A DNA stretch of 12,693 bases from Porphyrobacter sp. UBA7686 (lineage in GTDB: Bacteria; Pseudomonadota; Alphaproteobacteria; Sphingomonadales; Sphingomonadaceae): positions 4,158 to 16,850 of the forward strand of contig DLGU01000100.1 of the NCBI GenBank assembly GCA_002482865.1, written 5' to 3'. Position 1 is the stretch's first letter. Each line of letters opens with the position of its first letter. The notes under the pieces are model-generated. The model saw nothing but the letters and a program-made list of their open reading frames with translations, did no database searches and was not told where the DNA came from. This document shows positions 1 to 7,026 of the stretch, piece after piece. Both the position numbers and the translations under genes were made by a program.

Positions 1-737
1 AAATCGCAGCCCGTGGTAAAGCTCGCATCATCGCTGGCGAGGAAGACCACCGCGCGGGCGACCTCTTCCGGCTCGCCGATGCGGTTCATCGGGTGGGTTG
101 CGGCGAAATTGGTCTCGATGTTCTCGGGCGTATCGGCGCCGGAGAATTTGTAGCGATTATACATCGGCGTGCGGATCGCGCCGGGGTGGACCATGTTGGC
201 GCGGATCGGCAGACCCCGTGCGGCCAGATCAAGCGCAACCGACTGGGTGAGACCGCGCAGGCCTGTCTTCGACGCTGAGTAAGCGGCAACGAACGCCGCC
301 GGGCGCAGCGCGATCATCGAGCCGATATTGACGATGGCGCAGGGTTCTCCGCTGGCTTCCATCGCCGGGATCGCAGCCCGCATCCCGTAGAACGGGCCGT
401 GGAGGTTGATGTCGATGGTGCGATGCCACACGTCGAGATCGCCATCGGGCACGTTGCCGGGTTCGGAAATGCCCGCGATGTTGCACAGCACGGTGAGCTT
501 GCCGAACTGGCCGCGCGTGGCGGAAACGGCAGCTTCCCACTGGTGCAAGTCACGCACATCAAGCAGGCAGGCCGCGGCACGCTCGCCCAGCTCAGCGGCC
601 AAGTCTTGCGCCTTTTCCAGCTGCACATCGCCCAGCATCACGCTGCCGCCCTCGGCGATAATCAGCCGTGCGACCGCAGCCCCGATCCCCTCCGCGCCGC
701 CTGAGATCAGCGCGACCTTGCCCCGCATGCGGCTCAT
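1..737 (-). CDS. SDR family oxidoreductase (3' end cut by window edge)
   Basis: This is a classical short-chain dehydrogenase/reductase, an NAD(P)-dependent alcohol/ketone oxidoreductase of the cytoplasm. 245 codons are visible and the C-terminus lies outside the window. The Rossmann glycine motif SGGAEGIG is at residues 12-19. Asp37 ends strand beta-2 (VMLGD), which in this family favours NAD(H). A variant NIAG replaces NNAG at 86-89. The catalytic tetrad is Asn111, Ser140, Tyr153 and Lys157 (YSASK). A PG-x-I-x-T segment follows at 185-190. The ATG at 737 overlaps the TGA of the thiolase-like gene in an ATGA junction, so translation is probably coupled; an in-frame ATG at codon 4 is an alternative start. 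As last visible gene of the P450/ACAD/DUF35/thiolase operon it may oxidise a hydroxyl intermediate or a hydroxyacyl-CoA. That is inference from position; substrate unknown. Confidence 0.93.
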   Translation of the reverse strand, partial: MSRMRGKVALISGGAEGIGAAVARLIIAEGGSVMLGDVQLEKAQDLAAELGERAAACLLDVRDLHQWEAAVSATRGQFGKLTVLCNIAGISEPGNVPDGDLDVWHRTIDINLHGPFYGMRAAIPAMEASGEPCAIVNIGSMIALRPAAFVAAYSASKTGLRGLTQSVALDLAARGLPIRANMVHPGAIRTPMYNRYKFSGADTPENIETNFAATHPMNRIGEPEEVARAVVFLASDDASFTTGCD

Positions 738-1885
738 TCGCGTTCCAGAATGGCGACGCCCGAAAGCCCCGGCGCGCCGTAGACATGGCTATAGCCGAAC
801 CGCGGTTTTCCGGGCACCTGCCGTTCGCCGCCGCGCTGGCGCAGCTGGGTGACGTTTTCGTAAATCTGCCGGAGCCCCGAAGCCCCGACGGGCTCGCCGC
901 ACGCAAGGCAGCCGCCATCGGTGTTGACCGGCAGCTTGCCGCCAATCTCGGTCCAGCCATTGGCGAGCCATTCTTCCTGATCGCCATCCTTACAGAAGCC
1001 GTTTTCGGCCATGTGCATGATCTCTGCGCCGCTTTCGGTGTCCTGAAGCTGGGCGACCGAGATGTCCTCGGGCCCGACCCCGGCCTTCTCGAACGCGGCT
1101 TTCGACGCGAGGACGGTGGGCTTGCCGCCCTCCTCGATGCTGATGCCGGCCTGGAACACCTCGAAGGAGTTGGGTGGGCGGGTTTTGACCGAGACCGCGC
1201 GGATCTTCACCCCGTCAGCGCCGAGTTCCCGCATCTTCTTTTCCGACGCGAGGATGAGCGCCACCGCGCCCTCGGCTGGCGAGCAGAACATATATTTGGT
1301 CAGCGGATCGTTGATCATCGGCGCGTTGAGGATCGTTTCGAGATCGACCGGGCTGCGCCGCCATGCGTGGGGCGTCAGGGTGCCGTTGCGAAATGCCTTT
1401 TCCGCGACCCGGCCCAGCGTCGTGCGGCTGATGCCGTGCAATTGCATGTAGCGCTGGATTTTGAGCGCGAAGAACTGCGTGGTCAGCATCATGCCGGTCT
1501 GGCCGTACCATTCGGGCAGGCCGTAATCGGCAGGCTTGGCATTGAATGCCCCGCGCGGGTGCTTGTCGAAGCCGACGGCGAGCGCGAGGTCATACATCCC
1601 GCTCGCAATCGCCTGCTGCGAGGCGGCGAGCGCGCTGCCGCCGGTCGCGCAGCCATTGGCGACATTGGTGAAGGGCAGGCTGGTCAGTCCCAGCTCATTG
1701 ACCATGATATCGGCATTGCCCGCCGCTGCCGAGCCGCCATAGGCGCATTCGATATCGGGCCATTCGAGCCCGGCATCGCTAAGCGCCTCGCGCACCGCAT
1801 GGACTCCCTGTTCGCGGCCTGACCGGCCGTCTGTGCGCCCGAAGGGGTGGATGCCGGCGCCGATGATATAGACGTTCTCGCTCAT
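734..1885 (-). CDS. Thiolase-fold / lipid-transfer (SCP-x/Ltp-like) protein
   Basis: A 383-residue thiolase-superfamily protein of the SCP-x/lipid-transfer type, which cleave or condense acyl-CoAs. The nucleophile-position Cys is Cys79 in NGCATGGSAL. The usual HDxF-type motif reads QDTESGAE (281-288). The usual GHPxGASG motif reads GEPVGASG (330-337), with Glu331 where classical thiolases have the catalytic His. The C-terminal CxG Cys of degradative/biosynthetic thiolases is not seen in YGAPGLSG (369-376). It may therefore not be an ordinary 3-ketoacyl-CoA thiolase. An aldolase-like role, as known for Ltp2, or a non-standard C-C lyase is possible. It starts at the ATG at 1885, overlapping the stop of the DUF35 gene by 4 nt, and its stop overlaps the next SDR start by 4 nt. 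In steroid pathways DUF35 proteins pair physically with such Ltp-type thiolases, and the tight coupling here fits a complex. Fold assignment sure, reaction uncertain. Confidence 0.9.
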   Translation of the reverse strand: MSENVYIIGAGIHPFGRTDGRSGREQGVHAVREALSDAGLEWPDIECAYGGSAAAGNADIMVNELGLTSLPFTNVANGCATGGSALAASQQAIASGMYDLALAVGFDKHPRGAFNAKPADYGLPEWYGQTGMMLTTQFFALKIQRYMQLHGISRTTLGRVAEKAFRNGTLTPHAWRRSPVDLETILNAPMINDPLTKYMFCSPAEGAVALILASEKKMRELGADGVKIRAVSVKTRPPNSFEVFQAGISIEEGGKPTVLASKAAFEKAGVGPEDISVAQLQDTESGAEIMHMAENGFCKDGDQEEWLANGWTEIGGKLPVNTDGGCLACGEPVGASGLRQIYENVTQLRQRGGERQVPGKPRFGYSHVYGAPGLSGVAILERE

Positions 1886-2307
1886 GCGGCTTTACTCTCG
1901 ATTGCGGCGACCGGGCGGAAGGCGAAGGTGTCGTGAGTCATGTTGAACGGCACGATGCAGAATTCGAGCTCCATGCCCAGATGCAGGTCTTCGAGCCGCG
2001 CATCGACGATGCGACTTTCGACGATCACCTCGCCGGGCAGTTCGACATAGCCCAAGAGGAAGGGCTGGAAATCGGGCGGGCCTTCGCCGGGGCCGCTGCC
2101 GGGGCCTTCGTAAGGCTCCTTCGGCAGGAAGCCCTGCGAGGTCCACGACCACAGCTTGCCATGGCGTGACAGCTTGTAAGGCTCAACGCCCTCCGCCGCA
2201 TCGCCCACCGGCATCGGGAACACCACTTCGCCAGACGGCAGCTTGCCGCCCATCAGGTGCGGTTCCGGCCCATCGCTCCATAGGTTCGGGTCGATCTTCT
2301 GTCCCAT
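1882..2307 (-). CDS. DUF35 OB-fold protein, probable thiolase partner
   Basis: A 141-residue protein of the Zn-ribbon/OB-fold (DUF35) family, whose members act as small partner subunits of thiolase-like or Ltp-type enzymes. The OB-fold core is recognisable at about residues 80-141 (FLLGYVELPGEVIVESRIVD, then GMELEF and the final FAFRPV). The N-terminal rubredoxin-like ribbon is degenerate: around GGKLPSGEVVFPMPVG none of the usual CxxC pairs is present, and the only Cys in the whole protein lies in the EFCIV strand. I chose the ATG at 2307 because a strong AGGGGG site (2315-2320) sits 7 nt upstream. An in-frame TTG at 2313 would be only 1 nt from that site. The gene begins 12 nt after the ACAD stop and its TGA overlaps the thiolase ATG. 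No MaoC hydratase domain is fused, unlike ChsH2 of actinobacteria. Confidence 0.85.
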   Translation of the reverse strand: MGQKIDPNLWSDGPEPHLMGGKLPSGEVVFPMPVGDAAEGVEPYKLSRHGKLWSWTSQGFLPKEPYEGPGSGPGEGPPDFQPFLLGYVELPGEVIVESRIVDARLEDLHLGMELEFCIVPFNMTHDTFAFRPVAAIESKAA

Positions 2308-2319
2308 GTCCAAGCCCCC

Positions 2320-3402
2320 TCAGGCTGCCAAAGCATATTCGGCAAGCACGGTGTCGACGTCACCGAACAACCGGGCGAGCACCAGCACGCGCTTCAAGGC
2401 GTGGCCGATCGCCAACTCGTCCGTGATCCCCATCCCGCCGTGCATCTGCACCGCTTCCCGCGCAATCGCGTCGACGTTTTCGCCGATGAAGGCCTTGGCT
2501 CCGGCGGCAGCACGCTGCCACTTGGCGGCATCGCCCCGGTCGGTCAGCGCCGCGCGCAGCAGCATCGAGCGCGCCTGTTCTTCGCGGGCATAGCAATCGA
2601 CCAGCCGGTGCTGGAGCGCCTGGAAGCTGCCGATGGCAACGCCGAACTGCTCGCGCTCCTTCACATAGGTCAGCGTGTCATCGAGCAAGCGCTGGCCGAG
2701 GCCGACCATTTCGGCGGCGGCGTAAAGGCGCATTTCAGCAGCGACGGCAGCAAGCCCTTCCGCATCCAGCGCCAGCTTTGCAGTGGCAGGGGTGCGGGTC
2801 AGTTTCAACTCGCCCGCGATGCTGCCATCGGCAAGGCGATAGGCCCGCACTTCCAGCCCCGGAGCGCCCTTTGGCACGAGGAAACAGGCGGTCTCCCCGC
2901 CCATATCGGCGGTGACGATGAACAGATCGGCGATCAGCGCGCCCATCACCATGGTCTTTTCGCCGGTGAGGGTCACGCTACCCTCAGCGCCATCGGCCTT
3001 CATGCCCTTGGCCTTGAGGCTGTAGCGCTGGCCGCGTTCGGTCCAGGCGAGGGTGGCGATGGTCTCGCCTGCCAGCACGCCTTCAAGCGCTTCGGCCGCG
3101 CCGCCACGCTCCAGCAGCAGCGCGGGCAGGATGCCGTGTTCGAGCAAGGGATCGGGTGCATTGGCCTTGCCGATGGCTTCCGCCACCAGCGCCAGATCCA
3201 CCGCCGAGCCGCCCATGCCGCCCGCATCCTCGCCCGCCGCGAGCGCGATCAGGCCCATCTCGGCCAATTGCTGCCAGCGCGCCCGGTCATAGCCGGTGGG
3301 CGAGAGCCGCAGCTTGCGGCGGGCTTCCACATCCACGGGCGCGGCGAAGCGCTCGACCGAGGTTACGAACATCTGCTGTTCTTCGGAAAGGTCGAAATTC
3401 AT
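2320..3402 (-). CDS. Acyl-CoA dehydrogenase family protein
   Basis: A 360-residue flavin acyl-CoA dehydrogenase of the short bacterial type seen in steroid and terpenoid catabolic clusters (FadE28/29-like in size). It should introduce an alpha-beta double bond into an acyl-CoA using FAD. Visible marks are the N-terminal helical domain (LSEEQQMF), a beta domain (about 115-205), the FAD-contacting YVKEREQFG (246-254) followed by FQALQHRLVD, and the HGGMGITDE segment (321-329). The catalytic Glu of MCAD type (YEGT) is absent: the equivalent stretch is LFGDVD (345-350). The IVD-type position appears to be Met224 with Glu223 next to it. Several related steroid enzymes are heterotetramers of two unlike ACADs, with the base on one chain. 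No second ACAD gene is in the window, so a partner elsewhere is possible. It starts 5 nt after the P450 stop. Confidence 0.92.
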   Translation of the reverse strand: MNFDLSEEQQMFVTSVERFAAPVDVEARRKLRLSPTGYDRARWQQLAEMGLIALAAGEDAGGMGGSAVDLALVAEAIGKANAPDPLLEHGILPALLLERGGAAEALEGVLAGETIATLAWTERGQRYSLKAKGMKADGAEGSVTLTGEKTMVMGALIADLFIVTADMGGETACFLVPKGAPGLEVRAYRLADGSIAGELKLTRTPATAKLALDAEGLAAVAAEMRLYAAAEMVGLGQRLLDDTLTYVKEREQFGVAIGSFQALQHRLVDCYAREEQARSMLLRAALTDRGDAAKWQRAAAGAKAFIGENVDAIAREAVQMHGGMGITDELAIGHALKRVLVLARLFGDVDTVLAEYALAA

Positions 3403-3407
3403 GTGCG

Positions 3408-4649
3408 TCAGGCTTTCCGCGTGAACGTGATCGGCAGGTTGGTCACCCCGCGCAGCAGGATGTTGGGCAGGATGCGGATTTCATTTTCGTCCGCCACCGC
3501 GAAGTTATCGAGCCGTTCGAGCAGCTCGTCGAAGGCAACCAGCATTTCCTTGCGGGAGAGCATGTTGCCCACGCACATATGCGGCCCCTTGCCGAAGCTG
3601 AGGTGGGTGCGGGCGTTGGTGCGCTCGATGTCGAATGTGTCGGGATCGGGGAACCGGGAAGGATCGCGGTTGGCTGCCGCATAGCGCAGCTGCACCACGC
3701 TGCCCGCCGGGATCGCCATGCCGCCAAGCTCGGTGTCCTGCTTGACGATCCGCCACATCCCCGCCGTTGGCGTTTCGTAGCGCAGCGCCTCTTCGACGAG
3801 ATTGCCGATGACCTTGGGATCTCGCCCGCCCGCTGCCGCCTTGGCTTTCGCCATCTGATCGGGATTGCGGATCAGCTGGAGCAATCCGCCGGCCAGCGTC
3901 GAGGTGGTGGTCTCGTTCCCTGCCACCATGAATTGCTGCATCAGCGACATGATTTCGGGGTCAATCAACGGGGTTTCCCCCTCGATCCGCGCTTCGACCA
4001 GATCGGTTAGCAGGTCGTTGCCGCCATTCGCGCGGCGGTCATCGATCAGGCCCTTCATGTAGTGCTGGAATTCGACAAGGCTGCGCGCGCATTCGAGCTT
4101 GCGGTCGTGATCGACCATCTGGCTGAAACGGTCGACCGCCGCATCGGACCAGCGCTTGACCCGCTTGGGATCGTCATCAAGCCCGATCTGCCCGGCGATC
4201 ATCGCGACCGGCAGCGGCACGCCGAATTCCTCGACGAATTCGCATTCCCCCCGGTCGGCAAAGGCCTCGATCAGGTCGATCGATTTCTGCCGCATGTCGG
4301 CCTCGATTGCGTTCACACGCGGGGCCGAGAAGGCGAGGTTCACCAGCTTGCGGTTGCGGGTGTGGACCGGGTGGTCGGCGGTCAGCAGGGTCGGCAGGTC
4401 AGGCCAACCTTCGGCCAGAATGGCCTGAATATCCTCGTCCGCCTCACGCCCCATCAGCGCGGTGAAATCGTTCGAGAAGATCTCCGGCTTGGTGGTCGCC
4501 TCGCTGCACAGGTCGTAGCTGTAGACGACGTAGGTGTTCATGCCTTCGAGAAGTTCGATCGCCACGCCGGCCTCATGCATGGCGCGGTAATGGTCGAACG
4601 GATCGATCAGCGTTTCAGGCGCAAACACGTTGCCTTGTGGCTTGTTCAT
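3408..4649 (-). CDS. Cytochrome P450 monooxygenase
   Basis: A soluble bacterial P450 of 413 residues, the usual length for class I enzymes that take electrons from a ferredoxin. The oxygen-activating I-helix motif is AGNETT (243-248). The K-helix ExxR is Glu287-Ala-Leu-Arg290. The haem loop FGKGPHMCVG spans 352-361 with Cys359 as thiolate ligand. No membrane anchor is seen. No ferredoxin or ferredoxin reductase gene lies in the window, so electron partners must be encoded elsewhere. It is first in the operon with ACAD, DUF35 protein, thiolase-like protein and SDR, which suggests it starts catabolism by hydroxylating an unactivated carbon, as CYP125 does on the sterol side chain. The ATG at 4649 has GGAG (4659-4662) 9 nt upstream. 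The 98-nt gap before it (4650-4747) is the likely promoter region; I could not assign clear -35/-10 boxes. Substrate unknown. Confidence 0.96.
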   Translation of the reverse strand: MNKPQGNVFAPETLIDPFDHYRAMHEAGVAIELLEGMNTYVVYSYDLCSEATTKPEIFSNDFTALMGREADEDIQAILAEGWPDLPTLLTADHPVHTRNRKLVNLAFSAPRVNAIEADMRQKSIDLIEAFADRGECEFVEEFGVPLPVAMIAGQIGLDDDPKRVKRWSDAAVDRFSQMVDHDRKLECARSLVEFQHYMKGLIDDRRANGGNDLLTDLVEARIEGETPLIDPEIMSLMQQFMVAGNETTTSTLAGGLLQLIRNPDQMAKAKAAAGGRDPKVIGNLVEEALRYETPTAGMWRIVKQDTELGGMAIPAGSVVQLRYAAANRDPSRFPDPDTFDIERTNARTHLSFGKGPHMCVGNMLSRKEMLVAFDELLERLDNFAVADENEIRILPNILLRGVTNLPITFTRKA

Positions 4650-4747
4650 GTGAGGCGGCTCCAGACCCTTGGATATTATGGCGCAAGCCTAGCCATGACC
4701 CCGCCCCCCTTGCGATGCGCGTTTGTGTTAGGATTGTGCGCAGAACA

Positions 4748-5125
4748 TCACCCTGCGGCGAATTCGCGTACAAATTCAGCCATGTCGAAATAGTCGCGCC
4801 AAGCGGAGATCTGGCCTGCCTCGTCAAGTTCGAAAGTGCCCATCACCCGAACTGCGGCGCGGCGGCCGTCCTTGAAGTTGAACGCGTCCGTGCGCTCTGT
4901 CAGCACGGTGTTGCCGTTCGCCGCAATGGCGTGGGTCTGCCAGTCGCAGGATGCGATATCGGCCAGAAATCCGGCAACCATTTCGCGCATCTGCGCGGTG
5001 CCGTGAACCGGCTCCATCGGAATGTTGTGATAGACGATTCCTGGCGCGCACAGGGCCAGCATCGCGTCGATGTCGCAGGCGTTCCAATGGCTGATGAAGG
5101 CTTCGACAGTTTGCTGCGGGGTCAT
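4748..5125 (-). CDS. Limonene-1,2-epoxide hydrolase family protein (NTF2-like fold)
   Basis: A 125-residue alpha+beta-barrel protein that aligns well with Rhodococcus limonene-1,2-epoxide hydrolase (149 residues), which adds water to an epoxide by an Asp-Arg-Asp mechanism. The known active-site residues are all present in matching motifs: Tyr32 and Asn34 in YHNIP (LEH Tyr53, Asn55), Arg78 and Asp80 in ERTDAF (LEH Arg99, Asp101), and Asp111 in WRDYFD (LEH Asp132). This makes true epoxide hydrolysis more likely than a generic SnoaL-like role. The family comparison is from memory, not a search. The ATG at 5125 is preceded by a strong AGGAGG (5132-5137) at 6 nt spacing and forms an ATGA overlap with the ThuA-like stop; the longer open frame upstream overlaps that gene and is rejected. 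An epoxide-forming partner, for example the adjacent P450, is plausible but unproven. Confidence 0.88.
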   Translation of the reverse strand: MTPQQTVEAFISHWNACDIDAMLALCAPGIVYHNIPMEPVHGTAQMREMVAGFLADIASCDWQTHAIAANGNTVLTERTDAFNFKDGRRAAVRVMGTFELDEAGQISAWRDYFDMAEFVREFAAG

Positions 5126-5901
5126 GCGGTTCCTCCTGAGGTGTAGTCGAGCGCTTGGGCCAGCATCTGGCGGACGTGCGGGTTGGCGTAGGTCGCGGGG
5201 CCGTCGCCGCATTGCAGGTAGATAAGCGGTGCGGGGCAGGTGCGGCTTTCCCAAGCGATGCAATTGCTGCCGGGCGGATGATCCCATCCCTCGCGACTGA
5301 ACATCGCGCCAGCGACGGCATTAGCGGCGGAGTAAAAATTGCCCGCTGTGAAAGCGAACCCCTCGGCCCGCATCAGCGGGACGATGGCACTTTCATCAAT
5401 CGGGCAGAGATAGACTTCGTCGGTCACCGGGAAGCTCGCGGGCAAACCGCGCGTCACGGGGTGATCGGCGATGACGTGCGCGGTGTAGGCGACATCATGG
5501 CGATAGCCGGAATCGGGCCAAGCCTCGCCTTGCCACTGGCCCGGCTGGTAAAGGAAACCGCCGCCCAGCCACTCATGCCATTCCGGCCATTCGGCCCATC
5601 CGGCCAGCGCGTGGTGCAAAGCGACCGCGCCCTTGCCTGCCGCGAACCGCGCGGTGATCGCCGCGCGAAAGGCGGGCGAGGGCGGGCGTATCGTCACGGT
5701 GCCATTGGCGAAGGTGTAGCCTGCCATGTCGTAGCACAGCAGGGCGTCGGCGGTCGCAATCGCTTCGGCCGCGTCAGCTTCTCCGCCTTCGGGATGGATC
5801 AGGTGCGTGATGTCCCAATCACCAAGCGCAGCGAGCAATTCGGCAAAGGGGCCTTCCTCATAGGGATGGCCCCCCGACAGCACGAGCAGCGAGCGGTTCA
5901 T
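5122..5901 (-). CDS. ThuA-like domain protein
   Basis: A 259-residue protein of the ThuA (trehalose-utilisation-like) family, a class I glutamine-amidotransferase-like fold mostly of unknown reaction. Visible family marks are LSGGHPYEEGPF near the N-terminus, the HHALAGWAEWPEWHEWLGG segment (96-114), DHPVTRGLP (146-154), TDEVYLCP (160-167), and the late HPPGSNCIAW segment (208-217), where amidotransferase-fold proteins often carry functional His. No signal peptide is visible. The start is the ATG at 5901; a TTG at 5904 directly before it is less likely. The ATG overlaps the TGA of the upstream MDR oxidoreductase gene (TGATG) and its own stop overlaps the LEH-family ATG. The three proteins are therefore made from one message and probably serve one pathway. 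I cannot name a substrate. Confidence 0.85.
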   Translation of the reverse strand: MNRSLLVLSGGHPYEEGPFAELLAALGDWDITHLIHPEGGEADAAEAIATADALLCYDMAGYTFANGTVTIRPPSPAFRAAITARFAAGKGAVALHHALAGWAEWPEWHEWLGGGFLYQPGQWQGEAWPDSGYRHDVAYTAHVIADHPVTRGLPASFPVTDEVYLCPIDESAIVPLMRAEGFAFTAGNFYSAANAVAGAMFSREGWDHPPGSNCIAWESRTCPAPLIYLQCGDGPATYANPHVRQMLAQALDYTSGGTA

Positions 5902-6911
5902 CAAGCGATCTTGAGGATCATCTTGCCGTCATTGGTGCCCGCAAACAGCCGCATGAAGCTGTCGAAGGCGTGCTCCAGCCCTTCGTCGATATGCTCGTCG
6001 ATGGTGAGTTTGCCCTGCGCGGCCCAGACGCCCATCTGCTGAGCGCCCTCGGCGAAGCGGGGGACATAGTCGGCGACCAAGAGCCCGCGGATATGCGCGC
6101 GCTTGACGATCAGCTGCCACAGGTTGCGGATACCGCGCGGCTCGGTGTTGTATTCGCTGATGAGGCCGCACAGCCCGACGCGCGAGTGCAGGTTGAGGTT
6201 CATGAGCCCCGCATCAAGGATGATCCCGCCGACATTCTCGAAGATCACGTCGACCCCGTCAGGGCAGGCCTCGGCGATGGCGGCGGTGAGCGCGGCTTCA
6301 TCCTTGCCGCGATAGTCGATGGCCGCATCGAAGCCGTACTTCTCGGTGAGGCGCGCGCACTTGGCCGGGCCGCCCGCGATGCCGACCGCGCGGCAGCCGT
6401 GGATCTTGGCGAGTTGGCCGACAAGGCTACCGACAGCACCCGCGGCGCCGCTGACCAGCACGGTCTCGCCCGCCTTGGGCTGGCACACTTCAAGGAAGCC
6501 GAAATATGCTGTCATGCCGACGGCGCCGAAGATCGAGAGGTAGTTGGTGACGCTCGGCACCAATGTGGGGTCAATCGGCTGGGTGAAGCCGCCGACTGCG
6601 CTGACCGAGTAATCCTCCAGCGCGTTGAGGCCCATGACCCACTGGCCGGGTGCAAAGCCTTCCGCACGGCTCTCCTCGACCACGCCGATGGTGCTCGCCC
6701 GCACCGGATCGCCCAAGGGGATCGGCGGCATGTAATTGCCTTCCGCATCCATCCACCCACGCATCGCCGGATCGAGCGAGGCGTAGTGGTTGCGGATCAG
6801 GAACTGGCCGTCCTCCAGCGCAGGCGTGGGTTCGGTGATGAGTTCGAAGTCTTCTTTAACGGGTGTGCCATCAGGGCGGCGTTGCAGCAGGAAACGACGG
6901 TTGGTGGGCAT
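5901..6911 (-). CDS. Zinc-independent NADP-dependent oxidoreductase (MDR family)
   Basis: A 336-residue medium-chain dehydrogenase/reductase of the zinc-free type (CurA/PTGR-like), which use NADPH to reduce double bonds of enones or enoyl compounds. The GroES-like N-terminal part opens with MPTNRRFLL and includes YASLDPAMRGWM (43-54). The dinucleotide-binding motif SGAAGAVG is at 154-161. Lys184 in GIAGGPAKC is placed for the NADP 2'-phosphate. The cysteine/histidine zinc ligands of alcohol dehydrogenases are not seen. I start at the ATG at 6911 because GGAG (6921-6924) lies 9 nt before it; the in-frame ATG at 6926 overlaps that site. The gene at 9287-10291 is a collinear paralogue with the same motifs at the same residue numbers. 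It is followed without a gap by the ThuA-like and LEH-like genes. Confidence 0.92.
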   Translation of the reverse strand: MPTNRRFLLQRRPDGTPVKEDFELITEPTPALEDGQFLIRNHYASLDPAMRGWMDAEGNYMPPIPLGDPVRASTIGVVEESRAEGFAPGQWVMGLNALEDYSVSAVGGFTQPIDPTLVPSVTNYLSIFGAVGMTAYFGFLEVCQPKAGETVLVSGAAGAVGSLVGQLAKIHGCRAVGIAGGPAKCARLTEKYGFDAAIDYRGKDEAALTAAIAEACPDGVDVIFENVGGIILDAGLMNLNLHSRVGLCGLISEYNTEPRGIRNLWQLIVKRAHIRGLLVADYVPRFAEGAQQMGVWAAQGKLTIDEHIDEGLEHAFDSFMRLFAGTNDGKMILKIA

Positions 6912-6928
6912 TCGGATAATCTCCATTT

Positions 6929-7009
6929 CCGTTCGCCCTGAGCCTGTCGAAAGGCCGCACTTCTCTTCGAAAGGGAAGAACGGGGCTTCGACAAGCTCAG
7001 CCCGAACGG
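6929..7009. repeat. REP-like imperfect inverted repeat pair
   Basis: Two arms of about 28 nt, 6929-6956 and 6982-7009, are imperfect reverse complements. Each carries the core CTGAGC-(C/T)-TGTCGAA flanked by CCGTTCG. The 25-nt loop itself contains a weak hairpin around TTCGAA. Such cores recur as intergenic repeats in sphingomonad genomes (general knowledge, not checked). It lies between the molybdoenzyme stop and the downstream MDR gene on the same strand, so it could stabilise or terminate the upstream message. No T-run follows, which argues against a simple intrinsic terminator. Confidence 0.8.
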
Positions 7010-7026
7010 ATTCAAGGGTTTAAATT

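Noticed and set aside
668..1822. Long plus-strand open frame of 384 codons
   Set aside because: It lies opposite the thiolase-like gene, which has clear family motifs. Long antisense frames are common in GC-rich DNA.
2401..3684. Plus-strand open frame of 427 codons
   Set aside because: It lies antisense to the ACAD and P450 genes, has no recognisable motifs, and its composition is a shadow of those genes.
4650..4747. Possible sigma-70 promoter with CATAAT near 4671-4676 on the minus strand
   Set aside because: No acceptable -35 box lies 16-18 nt upstream, so I do not call it. The gap remains the likely promoter region.
5126..5287. Upstream extension of the LEH-family frame
   Set aside because: It overlaps the ThuA-like coding sequence, and a strong AGGAGG before 5125 sets the start.
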